Of a stretch of 64,000 nucleotides of DNA, positions 32,634 through 43,400 are shown piece by piece. Position numbers and translations under genes: made by a program. The notes under the pieces are model-generated. The model had not been told where the DNA came from. It saw only the letters and a program-made list of their open reading frames with translations, and did not search any database. The stretch is from NCBI RefSeq assembly GCF_963259705.1, contig NC_081852.1, positions 61,638,359-61,702,358 of the forward strand, written 5' to 3'. Each line of letters begins with the position of its first letter. The first letter of the stretch is position 1. The DNA is from Myotis daubentonii. Its lineage: Eukaryota > Chordata > Mammalia > Chiroptera > Vespertilionidae.

Positions 32634-32735
32634 CACCACGTCCGTCCTCATCTTCCCGAAAGTCGTGATCAAATGGGCATAATGATAATCTTCCATCTGC
32701 CGCAAAATCGCGGTCATGCAAGCCACGAAGTTTCC
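32634..32735 (-). CDS. DOCK1: DOCK1 internal exon (helical region, upstream exon of the pair)
   Basis: Internal coding exon of 102 nt, phase 0 at both ends, read on the minus strand. It encodes 34 residues beginning GNFVACMTAILRQMEDYHYA and ending in KMRTDVV. The acceptor is a pyrimidine-rich tract ending CTGCAG just above 32735; the donor GTGAGT lies at 32628-32633. The peptide matches the DOCK-A family and is closest to DOCK1 as I remember it; DOCK2 and DOCK5 differ in this stretch. DOCK1 (DOCK180) works with ELMO at the plasma membrane as a Rac GEF in phagocytosis, migration and myoblast fusion. This exon belongs to the helical ARM-like scaffold between the lipid-binding DHR-1 and the catalytic DHR-2, so it holds no catalytic residues. 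The next exon in the mRNA is at 26688-26782, and the join is in frame. Codons are intact and there is no stop or frameshift, so this is a functional gene and not a pseudogene. Confidence 0.92.
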
Positions 32736-32764
32736 CTGCAGAGGAATCAGAAGACACAGTTAGA

Positions 32765-32818
32765 CGGGGCGGGGTGGGGGGGTGGGGGGGTGGGGGGGCC
32801 GGGGGGGTGGCGGGGAGA
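32765..32818 (+). repeat. G-rich low-complexity tract beside an exon
   Basis: Runs of five to seven G separated by T or C (GGGGTGGGGGGGTGGGGGG). On the DOCK1 sense (minus) strand this is a C-rich tract about 30 nt upstream of the acceptor at 32735. Confidence 0.85.
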
Positions 32819-32819
32819 A

Positions 32820-33440
32820 CACACCCTTGGGAAAAGTGGGTATCAACCAGGAGTCCTGGGCTGGAACCAGCAGCGCGAAGCCACCGCTCCCGCCACCCCT
32901 GGCGGCCACCAGAAGGCAAGTGGTCACTCCACCCTCACAATCTCTTCTTTTCTTTTTCTTCCCTCCCCCCCGCCCTCTAGTCCCTTCTCTCTCGCTGCAT
33001 TAAATTAGTGCTTCCTGACCAGGGGTGGTCCAGGCCGGAAAAACAAGCTTTAAGTATTTTCCTATTAAACAGACAAAAGTTAGAGACAGGACTGCAACCA
33101 CCACCTCCTCTGTCCTGTGCTCCTGGTCACGGGCTGTCCTAACCGCACGATGTGTGTGAGCCCTTGTCCTGGGGCCAGGCACACGGCGGCCTTTCCTTCC
33201 CCAAGTCCTGCCGGCGCCCCTCGGAGGCACCCCCTTCCGCTCACAGTGAACTACGGCCCGGTTCTCCTCCACGGGAGGGATGAGGAGCGTGGGCTCCACA
33301 GAACGTAGAGGGGCGACGGGAATTTCTCAGGGCGGACGGGGCTGGAGGGAAGGAAGGGGAGGAGGAAAAAGGAAAACGACAAGCAAAATCAAGACCCGGA
33401 GAAGTCAATGGCTGAAGCAGTTAGCAGACGGAGGCAGCCA
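32820..33440. other. Unique intronic DNA
   Basis: No gene or repeat recognised. Confidence 0.4.
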
Positions 33441-33442
33441 GC

Positions 33443-33778
33443 ATGTATGCGGCGGTGTGTGTGCACATGTATGTGTGCAGGTCTGTGCACGTGTGTGCAG
33501 GAATGTGCATGTTTCTGTGTGCAGGGATATGCTTGTGAGTGTTTGTATGTGCAGGTGTGTCCATGTGCGTGTTTGTAGCTGTGTGTGTGTTGTTGTACAG
33601 GTCTGTGTGCATGCATGTTTGTGTGCACCTATCTGCGCATGTGAGTACACATGCAGGCCTGTGCATGTTTGTGTGTGCGCCTGTGTTCACATGTGCACAT
33701 ATGTGTTCAAGTGTGCAGGCCAATGCATGTTTGTGTGTGCGGGTCTGTGCATGTGTGCATTTGTGTGCATGCATTGTA
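33443..33778 (+). repeat. TG-rich imperfect tandem array
   Basis: About 330 bp of GTGTGCA/TGTGTGCAGG-like units without a strict period. Translations on both strands are Cys/Val or His/Thr repeats and are artefacts. Confidence 0.9.
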
Positions 33779-33789
33779 GGGGATTTATT

Positions 33790-34427
33790 TGGCAGGTGGG
33801 CAGGCGGCTAAGTGGTCCCATTGCCATTGACTGCCATGTATCACACTTTGGGGTTCATGGCTAACAACATCTTAAAAGCCTTCCTTGCACTTCAGTATTT
33901 CATCCTAAATTAATGACATTTTAAGAAACAGAGGACATACATTTTCTCCCATTAAACCAGTACAAGTGCAATAAAATTATAGGATGAGAAATACTTTCAG
34001 ACATGCCTTAATTTTGCCTTATTAAATGAGTTCCCAAATTGCATTCTTTTACGAACTCTACTTTTACAAGCAGTATATTTGAATGCCTAAATGTCTTCTG
34101 CATTAATTTGAGATTCACTCTCTGCAGTGAAATGCTGAAGTCCAATCTTGTTCCAATTCACTTTGCATCCGCAGTACACACACATGCTTCCCAACGAGTC
34201 GTCCACGGGTGCACTCCATAAATTGAACAAATACAGTGACGATAGGATGGTGCCTTCCATTTGCCCAGAAATGTAAATTATTTGTGAACAATAATAATTG
34301 CTGAGGTTTAGATTCCAAGTTGGGGTTCAGAAAAAGAGCTAACGTGTGTTTTCCACTGGAGGAATGAGTTCTGACACAGCAAAATGTCTATTTATGAACA
34401 TAAACTTTTTAAAATCCTCACAGGAGG
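33790..34427. other. AT-rich, repeat-free intronic island
   Basis: About 600 bp of low GC content, in contrast to GC-rich flanks, with no transposon recognised. Candidate constrained element (see findings). Confidence 0.4.
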
Positions 34428-34620
34428 ATATGCTTTTAATGATTTTTAGAGAGAGAGGAAGGGAGAGAGAGAGAGAGAAAAACATCGAGTGGTTTCCTTT
34501 CATATGCGCCCCGACTGGGGATGAAACCACAGCCTCAGTGTGTGCCCTGACCAGGAAGTGAACCTGCAACCTGCTAGGGTATGGATGCTGCTCTAGCCCC
34601 TGAGCCATACAGCCAGGGCT
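34428..34620 (-). mobile_element. VES-related SINE, older copy
   Basis: Reverse complement of a tRNA-derived SINE. The AGAGAGAGAGGAAGGGAGAG tract is followed by CGCCCCGACTGGGGATGAAA, CCCTGACCAGGAAGTGAACC and CTGAGCCATACAGCCAGGGC. It is more diverged than most copies here. Confidence 0.88.
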
Positions 34621-35950
34621 GCAGACTCTCAAGATACATAAATACTTGGCCTCCCGTTGAGTTCAAGACAAGCCGCCTTTGCAACTTCTCTGAGCTATGA
34701 GATGGGGTCCTGGTCTTCACATGTTGATCAAGTACGAGGCCGTCGGAACCACGGCCCATCAACACCCCACAGTCTCTGCGGCCCCATCTGATGGGCCCTG
34801 ACCCTGAGCTGCTCCCTCTGAGAGAGTGAACGGCTACAAGGCGTTGCTTAGCAGCCCCGCTCGATCCTTCCCTCTCATCCGGAGGCACATGCGAGTCCTG
34901 GGAGCTCTGAGGCCTCTGCTGGTGGCCCCCGGAGGCAGGGACCCGCCGTCCCGCCCCTGCAGGCGGCGAGAACACTGGCCGAGGGAGAGGAAAGGTAACG
35001 GCCGCCACAGGTCATGCCCAGCTTCGGCGCTGACGGAGGGAGCTGGCCGTGACCCGGACTCCGCCCCGCGCCCCTAGGGGAGCTTTTCTAGAGCAACAGG
35101 AGGCCCGTGTTGGCCACAGTGCCCCTCACACGGGCTCACGTTCATTTTCATGTTAAACCATGGCGACTCGCACTCTACAATCACCTGCGTCACAAGCCAG
35201 CTGCGTCCGACCGGAAGCGATATGCGAACTGCTGAACTGGAAACACCCAGTTCAAAGCAGAAAAGCCAGAGCTCAGAGCGGACTTGAGGATGCCGAGGGC
35301 ATGGGAGTGGGGACGCGGCCGCTCTCACGGAGGGGCAGGCGGTCTGGGGTGCTGAGCGTCCCCCGCGAGGCCAAGGCGGGAGCGGCCGTGGTGCAGAAAA
35401 TGACACACTAACGATAAGGGGGCCATTTCCATAGAGCAAGGCCCGCGAGGGCGTCCGCGGCCGGTGGGAAGTCTGCACGGTGGGCGAGGACGTCAGAGAG
35501 AAGGCAGCCCAAGGGCCTTAGCAAGGATGGGGGCCCCTAAGGTAGGCCCGGGAGAGGGGCCGAGACGGCCATCACAGGCAGAGGTCGGAAGGCCCGGCGG
35601 CGCAGACGTCTCTTCACTTAACCGGAGGGAATGTTCCAGAGGATCCGTACTGTTCAGGCCTTCTAAGAAGAAGCGAGTCTTGCAAGTTCAGCTCTTTTCT
35701 AACCTGAACCGATGGACCCGCTGGGCAAGGGGCAAGGGGCCAGGGGCCAGGGGCCTGGTAACACACCCAGAGAGGTGCCTCCCGCTCTCTGCGATGGGCC
35801 CATCCCCGGCGCCAGGCTTTTGAGGGAGAAAACACCGGCACCGGGAAGCTTTCCCGCCACGTGGCCCCACGGCGGCGAGGGCAGCTAATGCGAGCAGCCA
35901 CGGAAGCGCGTTTGATGCCGATTACACACTGGAAGCAGAAATGGGAGAAC
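34621..35950. other. Unique intronic DNA
   Basis: GC-rich with no recognised gene. A short tandem AGGGGCC tract lies near 35728-35755. Confidence 0.4.
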
Positions 35951-35959
35951 TGTGAAAAG

Positions 35960-36001
35960 TTTTTGTTTTTAAAATATATTTGTATTGATTTCAGCGAGGA
36001 A

Positions 36002-36047
<46 letters not shown>

Positions 36048-36199
36048 AATGAGGAGAGAGAATCACTGATTGGCTGCCTCCTGCACGCCCCACACTGGGG
36101 ATGGAGCCCGCAACCCGGGCCTGTGCCCTGACCGCGAATCGAACCGTGACCTCCTGGTTCCTTGGTTGCCCCCAAACACTGAGCCACACCGGCTGGACA
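35960..36199 (-). mobile_element. VES SINE with expanded GA tract
   Basis: Minus-strand VES. Tail side ATATATTTGTATTGATTTCAG, (GA)n from about 36004 to 36046, body CCTGCACGCCCCACACTGGG, and head GAGCCACACCGGCTGG. Perfect 9-bp target duplication TGTGAAAAG at 35951-35959 and 36200-36208. Confidence 0.96.
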
Positions 36200-36519
36200 T
36201 GTGAAAAGAAAAGTTTTATTCTGCAGGCTCAGAAAACAACATGACTGTGTGTGGCTTCGCATTGATTTATTTGAAATGCATTTAGAAGTCAAATGAAGCT
36301 TTTACTTCACACAACGGGGAGGTTGGCAGCTCAGCTGGTGGCGGGCACCCAGCCTCCTCCTCGAACCTGAGCCTGGGCTCCCGGTCCCAGCCCCCAGGAC
36401 TGAGCAAAAATGAATAAATAAATAAAACTCAGACATTTTCCTTACAACTTCAAAGCAATGCAAAGTAGGGGCAGGGAAGGCAGGGTACGGCTGCAGGAGA
36501 CTTAAAATTCAGGACACAG

Positions 36520-36900
36520 GATGCCTAATAAACAAAAATGTGAACTTCATTAGTAATCAAAGATGAAGATGACGCCGCGTTATTTGCTTGCCAAAATAGC
36601 AAGAAGTGCCGAGGTGAGGAGGCTGCTGGCGAGGGTGCGGGCGCTGAGCACTCTCACGCACCGCTGGTGGGAGCCCAAATTGCTGTAACCTTTTTAAAAA
36701 GTGATTTAGCAATCGCTTTGAAAAGTCTTGGAAAAAAGACTCAGCCCCTCTGTAATTCTACTTCTCAAATCCACCGAGGTTGCAATTTGAAATCGGAAAC
36801 TTTGTGCCAAAGCTGCCCATCGCATCGCTGGGAGCATCTACGTGTCCGGCAGCAGGACCGGTGCACACAGGGTGATGTTGTGTAGGATTGCAAGATAAAC
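36520..36900 (+). mobile_element. Old L1 3' fragment
   Basis: Diverged L1 wording: GAGGCTGCTGGCGAGGGTGC, CGCACCGCTGGTGGGAGCCC, TTTTTAAAAAGTGATTTAGC, CTGTAATTCTACTTCTCAAA. The positions are those of L1M 3' regions. Confidence 0.55.
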
Positions 36901-37011
36901 CTCTGAAGAGCGAGTCCACTCGGGTCTCAGATGAGCAGACAAAAACAAGGAGGTCCCAAATACTGTAATGAAAACACCACACGGGAGATCCGGCTACTGA
37001 AAATCTATGTG

Positions 37012-37197
37012 TTGTTCGGCCTGAACCAGGAGGTCACGGTTAAATTCCTGGTCAGGGCACAGGCCCGGGTGGTGGGCTCGATCCCCAGTTGGGGACCTGC
37101 AGGAGGCAGCCAATCAGTGATTCTCTCTCATCACTGATATTTCTCTCTCTCTCTCCCTTCCTTTCCCTGAAATCAATAAAAATAGGTATTTTTTTTA
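37012..37197 (+). mobile_element. VES SINE, 5' truncated
   Basis: Begins within the head at GAACCAGGAGGTCACGG and runs to AAATCAATAAAAATAGG. Target duplication AAATCTATGTG/AAATCTATATG (37001-37011, 37198-37208). Confidence 0.95.
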
Positions 37198-37209
37198 AAT
37201 CTATATGCT

Positions 37210-37800
37210 ATTTACTGGAGTTCAGATCGAACCTGGTGTCCTGTATTTCTCATTTGCTAAATCAGCAACCATACCAGAGTGTTGTGATAAAATACTATTC
37301 CAACGTTAAAACATTAAACGTTAACCATGCAAATATGAAGTAGTTTCCTAACACGAGGAAACACTGGGAGAACAAAACTGGAGACGATCGTCTGTACATT
37401 CCACACAAAGAACACAGCACAGGAAAAAACGAAAAGAAGAAACGACTAGAGAAAAGACCCCAGAGAGTCATCAGGGGCGGGAGCATGAGCCCAGATTACA
37501 TTTATAAACCACAGATCTGTTCATATTTTATAAGGGAGCCTGAGAGACAAAGATCTCACCTGGCAGCAAGTCCCCCGTTCCTACTCCCTTATCCTCAAAA
37601 GTCTCCTTCTCAGCGCTCCCCCGTCCACGTGGGCCTGGTCACTGCTTTGCACGGCCCCTCAGCCCGGGGCTGGACTTGCCTCTGAGCGCTCCTAGATGCG
37701 GAGTGTCAAACCTGTTTGGCCCCCAGTGCACTGGGCCAGTGGACAGAGAGAACAGTGGCCAAGTAGAAAGGAAGACAGACAGAGCTGAGCTCATGGAGAA
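37210..37800. other. Intronic DNA
   Basis: AT-rich to 37540, then GC-rich. No gene or repeat recognised before the minisatellite. Confidence 0.4.
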
Positions 37801-38872
37801 TGGAGGACAGGTAGGACTGAGAATAGGGAGGAGGAGGACAGAGAGAACGCGGGGCAGGGGGGAGGGGGTCAGGGAGGAGGACAGAGAGAACGCTGGGCAG
37901 GTGGGAGGAGGTCAGGGAGGAGGACAGAGAGAACGCTGGGCAGGGGGGAGGAGGTCAGGGAGGAGGACAGAGAGAACGCTGGGCAGGGGGGAGGAGGTCA
38001 GGGAGGAGGACAGAGAGAACGCTGGGCAGGTGGGAGGAGATCAGGGAGGAGGACAGAGAGAACGCTGGGCAGGGGGGAGGAGGTCAGGGAGGAGGACAGA
38101 GAGAACGCTGGGCAGGTGGGAGGAGGTCAGGGAGGAGGACAGAGAGAACGCGGGGCAGGTGGGAGGGGGTCAGGGAGGAGGGAGGACAGAGAGAACGCGG
38201 GGCAGGGGGGAGGAGGACAGAGAGAACGCGGGGCAGGTGGGAGGAGGACAGAGAGAACGCGGGGCAGGGGGCAGGTGGGAGGAGGACAGAGAGAACGCGG
38301 GGCAGGGGGGAGGAGGACAGAGAGAACGCGGGGCAGGGGGGAGGAGGACAGAGAGAACGCAGGGCAGGTGGGAGGGGGTCAGGGAGGAGGGAGGACAGAG
38401 AGAACGCGGGGCAGGGGGGAGGAGGTCAGGGAGGAGGGAGGACAGAGAGAACTCGGGGCAGGGGAGAGGAGGACAGAGAGAACGCGGGGCAGGTGGGAGG
38501 AGGACAGAGAACGCGGGGCAGGGGGCAGGTGGGAGGAGGACAGAGAGAACGCGGGGCAGGGGGGAGGAGGACAGAGAGAACGCGGGGCAGGGGGGAGGAG
38601 GACAGAGAGAACGCAGGGCAGGTGGGAGGGGGTCAGGGAGGAGGGAGGACAGAGAGAACGCGGGGCAGGGGGGAGGAGGTCAGGGAGGAGGGAGGACAGA
38701 GAGAACGCGGGGCAGGGGGGAGGAGGTCAGGGAGGAGGAGGACAGAGAGAACGCGGGGCAGGGGGGAGGAGGTCAGGGAGGAGGGAGGACAGAGAGAACG
38801 CTGTGCAGGGGGGGTCAGGGAGGAGGGAGGACAGAGAGAATGCTGTGCAGGGGGGGTCAGGGAGGAGGGAGC
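37801..38872 (+). repeat. Large polypurine minisatellite (31/43/47-bp units)
   Basis: About 1.07 kb built from units sharing GGACAGAGAGAACGC(G/T)GGGCAGG. Three spacings are seen: 31 bp (core plus GGGGGAGGAG), 43 bp (with an extra GTCAGGGAGGA) and 47 bp (with GTCAGGGAGGAGG plus GAGG). A block of about 254 bp is itself duplicated (starting near 38261 and near 38515). The plus strand is nearly all purine. Stop codons are rare because T is rare, which yields spurious frames of up to 412 codons. Confidence 0.97.
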
Positions 38873-40130
38873 CCAGGTGGTGAAGCAGGGGACACCTGTG
38901 TGTCAGGCAAGTGAACATAAGACGTCACTGCAGGACACAGAGGCAAAAGGTTAAAGGAAGGACGGGGTTTGGAGAATGGGAATGGAGGGTGAGACGTACC
39001 GTCCCACAGCGTCTGTGCCAGCTTTGCTCGGTTGAAGGTCTCAGAGTGCGCGTATGAAGTAGAAGGAAAAACCCCAAGGAGCGGCCTTCCAGCCCGGAGG
39101 GGCTGTGAGCGAGCGTGTTTCCCCCAGAAAGGCAGACCCGGCAGGTGCCTGCAGGGAGGGGACGGCCTTGCCCTGGTACGTCATCACTCAGGCAGGATTT
39201 CCCTGGGGCCCGGGAGCCCACACTCTGCTCGGGGGGCACCCGCTCTCTGGGACATGGGCAGAGAGTTTAACTCTCTGAAGTGCTCCACAGGCCAAGGGCT
39301 TGGGGGGCAGCTCCAAACCCCCAAAACTGTGGGAGCTGCCACCAGAGACCCTGGAGCCTCGAGGCTGGAGGGCAACACCAGGTCTGGATCAAACACTTCC
39401 ACCTGTCGAATCGGGGACGCCCTCCAGGGCTGTCAGTGAAGTTGTACTAGACATGCTTCCACCAAGGCAAGTACTTGGAAGAGGAACTCTCCTCGATACG
39501 GCGAAAGGTCAATCTATTGATGAAAACAAACCTGCCTCCTAATCGTCATTAAAAAGTAAAGAAAAGGGAACCCTCCCGTGGCATTTTCAACATATCGCTC
39601 GAGGAAGCCAGGCAGGAACTGTAGTCAGGGGGGAGATGTATGAGTTGGTGAATTCCGAATGACTTTCACTGGGCGGGGGTGGGGTGGGGAGAGCATTCAA
39701 GCCAAAGAATCCACAGTGGAAAGCAACCCTATGCAGCTGGACAGGAGGGGGGTGTAGCTGAGGGTCGAGTCCTCCACTTAAAAGGCAGATGGGACTTGAA
39801 ATAAATCCCCGGACAGTGATTTAAGTTTGTGGTACGGATGCGCCGAAAGCCCCGGAGAGCACAGACCTTCGTTTTCGAGAGAAAAGGCCGATGGCGACAC
39901 GTTCAAGGGCTCGGCGGCTGTCCTTGGCAAGGGTGCTGCTCGTGCTGTGAATTCAGTACTCGACTAAGCACAAGGCAGAATGAAGAGGTGAGTCAGGTCC
40001 CCCTGTTAAAGCGGAGGTTCTTGGAAAGCTGAGCCCTGTGCTCACGCACATCGTCTGAGCGCGCTCGACTTTTCCCAGAAAAACAGTCCCTGGTAGCACG
40101 GAGCCTGTGTTGTTCCCTTTCTCCTTTAAG
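38873..40130. other. Unique intronic DNA
   Basis: No gene or repeat recognised. Confidence 0.4.
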
Positions 40131-41128
40131 GATAAATGCAGTCCCATGATGCTGTTCTCCAATGAACGGTTAATTTCTACTCACTCAGTTTCCAAAGTAT
40201 TGCGATTCCTGTTTTCATAAAGGACCATAAAGTAAAAAGTGTTTGTAAAAGTAAACTACAAGGAATTAAAAGCAGAATGGTCGATCAGCTACACTAATGT
40301 CGTCTATTAGCGCTTTTCAACGACAAGCAATGAAATTAACCCTAAAACTCAAACGGAGTGCTTGCTGGAGTTCAGGGAGTACTAGTGTTTTATGTCACGG
40401 CAGACAGTACGAGGAAAGAAATCTAATTTTAAAACGAAATCAATTACAATTTTACAGTGGCAGTAACTGTAGGAAGACGTTTATGGGCCAAATATACTGA
40501 AAGGGCTTGTTTGGATCCGCAGGTACCCATAACAATTATTTGGTACTTATTCAGTGTAATACATTAAAAACACATTCACTTTGCTGTGAAAATAAAAATA
40601 AACAATCAAATTTTATATATACAATTATACTTTATGGTATAATGAGGAATATGTCTTTATATGCAACTTCTTAAAATAATTCATTTGTTGCTAACCAAGT
40701 AAAGCAGAAATTTTATATTTTTCATAAACTCAGTAAATAAGATAATATTAGCGCCTTAGAGAATTTAGAATCTTCAAAGTCTTCCCCCATGATACACAGT
40801 ATCTTTAAGTATACTGTAATAGAAACAAGAGTAACTCAATCTTAATACAATTTTACCATGGGAGGGAGGATCAATATGCCTTTACTTTTTTTTTTTAAAC
40901 TGACTTCTGTCCATAAAGAACATTATTGACATCAGAGCTACAGATTCAAGTTGAAACTCCTTATTGAATGAAATGAAACTCCCCTATATGAATCATAAAA
41001 AAATCCTGTCCACAACATCATTTATATTGGATGGAAGAGCTGGTAAAGAGGAAACCATGTCACATGGCAGGTTTAAAATTAAATTAATAAATCATAGAGA
41101 AGGTATTGAAATAGGAGGTTATTGTATA
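40130..41128. other. AT-rich intronic island
   Basis: Roughly 1 kb of low-GC, mostly non-repetitive sequence, unusual for this window. It contains ATTTTATATATACAATTATA near 40610 and a T run near 40889. No transposon boundary recognised; candidate constrained DNA or a decayed LINE. Confidence 0.4.
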
Positions 41129-41129
41129 A

Positions 41130-41718
41130 CTAGAGGCCCAGTGCATGAAATTTGTGCATGGGGGGTGGGGGTTGGGGTCCCCTCAGCCAGCCTGCACCCT
41201 CTCCAATCCAGGACCCCTTGGGGGAGGTCAGACTGCCGGTTTAGGCCTGGGGATCGGGCCTAAACCGGTAGTCAGACATCCCTCTCACAATCCTGGACCA
41301 CTGGCTGCTAATCGCTCACCTGCCAGCCTGCCTGGTCACCCCTAACTACCACCCCTGCCGGCCTGATTGCTCCTAACTGCACCCCCACCGGCCTGGTCAC
41401 CCCATACTGCCCCCCTATTGACCTGGTTACCCCCAACTGGCCCCCTCTGCCGGCCTGGTTTCCCCCAACTGCACCCCCGCACTGGCCTGGTCACCCACAA
41501 CTGCCCCACCCCCGCCGGCCTAGTTGCCCCTCACTGCCACCCCTGCCGGCCTGGTCGCCCTCAACTGCCCCCTCCACCCCCCGCTAGCCTGGTCGCCCCA
41601 TATAGCCTGTTCAGTCGATTGGTTGTCCCTCACTAACCCCCCGGCCGGCCTGGTCGTAGGCAGCCATCTTGTGAGGATGTGAGGGTTAATTTGCATATTA
41701 CCTCTTTATTATATAGGA
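41130..41718 (-). mobile_element. HeliBat-type Helitron with internal tandem repeats
   Basis: On the minus strand it starts TCCTATATAATAAAGAGG at 41718 and ends GGGCCTCTAG at 41130, with A and T flanks. The interior (about 41330-41650) is a set of diverged ~33-bp CCGGCCTGGTCACCCC-type units. 589 bp. Confidence 0.93.
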
Positions 41719-41740
41719 TAGAAACAGAGATGACCTAGGT

Positions 41741-41952
41741 CAGTGGTCGGCAAACTCATTAGTCAACAGAGCCAAATATCAACAGTACAACAATTGAAAT
41801 TTCTTTTGAGAGCCCAATTTTTTAAACTTAAACTATATAGGTAGGTACATTGTTATTAACTTAATTAGGGGACTCCTAAGGCTTAGGAAGAGCCACACTC
41901 AAGGGGCCAAAGAGCCGCATGTGGCTCGTGAGCCGCAGTTTGCCGACCACAG
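41741..41952 (+). mobile_element. nhAT element (GTGGTCGGCAAA family)
   Basis: 212 bp, same family as 10850-11049 but with the right end intact up to CAGTTTGCCGACCACAG. Perfect 8-bp duplication ACCTAGGT at 41733-41740 and 41953-41960. Confidence 0.95.
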
Positions 41953-42089
41953 ACCTAGGTCATACGATAGTATTCGTAGGAAGCATTTATACACAAATAT
42001 ATACTTACCCAGTGATACAAATCACGCGATACAGTAGAAGGAACTGATCAAAGGGGAGGGAGGGCACACACTACAGAAGCTGAAGACTT

Positions 42090-43400
42090 AGGATGAAACT
42101 AGGAATCCAGATAGTGTGGTACACGCACCGACACACAGATGACAAACTGACCACACTCATACGATCGGGCTCACTGATTCTCAGCAAAGGTGCCCAGAAA
42201 ATTCAGCGAGAAAAAAATGTATATCTTGTCCACAAATGGTATTTTCAAGTGGTACAATGTGACACAGGGAGAGAAGGAAGGGAGGAGGGAGGGGCGGTCC
42301 ATACCTCACACCACACACAAGAATCAACTTTGAGTGTATCACAGGCCTAAATGCAAACCATGAAACAACAAAACTTCCAGAAGAAAAACACGGGAGGAGC
42401 CCTTGTGACCTTGGGTTGGGCGTAAGTTTCTTAGGATAAAAATTTTTTTAAAAAAGAGCATGAAACATACAAGGAAAAAAAAGATAAATCCTACTTCAAA
42501 ATGAAAAATGTTCGCTCTTTGAATGACATTGAAAAGAAATTGAAACGGCGACTGCCACGTTGGAGGAAACATCTGGAAAATGCGCACCTGGCCGCGAGCT
42601 TGCATCGAGACCACAGAGAGAGCCCGGAAAGCCAACGACAAAACACACAGCCGTCAAAAAACTGGCAAAACAATCCAATGGGCACTTCACACAAAAGGAG
42701 ATATAAATGGCCAAGGCACATGGAAACATACTCATTGGCAGTCGTCCCTAGAAAAATAGTGCGAATTAAAACCGCAATCAGATACCACTACAAACCTGCT
42801 AGAATGGCTGAATTCTAAAAAAAAAAAAAAAAAGGGGGGATTCAGAGCAACTGAAATGCTCCTCCATTGCTGGTCTGAAGGTAAAACAGCGCAGCCACTT
42901 GGGAAAGCAGGCCGCTTCCTGTGCAGGGAACCCAGGGCTCGCCCACGACCCACCGCCCTGCTTCTAGGTAGCTTCTCGTGAGAACTGAAAGCGCACGCCA
43001 CACGGAGACCTCTACCAACAGCGCGGCCAGCTGCGCTCACAACTGCCAAACGGAGACACCCTACTTGTCTGCTGTCGAGTAAATGGATCGAGCAATTGTG
43101 GGGCACGCAGAGGGGAAACGGCCCCGAGCGCTAAGCCAGAACTACCGACCACTGGCGGGGACCCCACACTCCGCTGCAGCCAAGGAGGCCGGGCACGGAA
43201 AGGCCGCGCCGCGCGGGGATTCGCGTGTGTGACATTGTGGAGATGGCAGCAACGGTGGCCGAGGGGAGGGGCTGGCTCGGAGGGACGCGGGGGACTTTCT
43301 GGAGGGAATGGACATATTTTTAATGTTGCTATCCGTGGTAGGGACGCAACTGTACCTATCTGTGGAAATGCAGAACTAAAAAGTCTGATTTGACTAGGTA
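42090..43400 (+). mobile_element. Old L1 3' portion (ORF2 end and 3' UTR)
   Basis: Contains decayed ORF2-terminal wording (CAAAATGAAAAATGTTCGCT, AACAATCCAATGGGCACTTC, AGATATAAATGGCCAAGGCA, CAGATACCACTACAAACCTG). This is followed by 3'-UTR phrases (GCAGCCACTTGGGAAAGCAG, TTCTAGGTAGCTTCTCGTGA, AAATGGATCGAGCAATTGTG). An A run lies at 42819-42833. Frames are broken, so it is inactive. Confidence 0.7.

Noticed and set aside
33280..33864. Cys/Val-rich frame of 194 codons resembling a cysteine-rich protein
   Set aside because: Translation of the TG-rich tandem array; the complementary strand gives His/Thr repeats of similar length.
37676..38914. 412-codon open frame on the plus strand (also 255- and 153-codon frames in other phases)
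   Set aside because: It lies in the purine-rich minisatellite. All three frames are open because T, needed for stop codons, is nearly absent; units of 31, 43 and 47 bp are not multiples of three, so no repeat protein is preserved.
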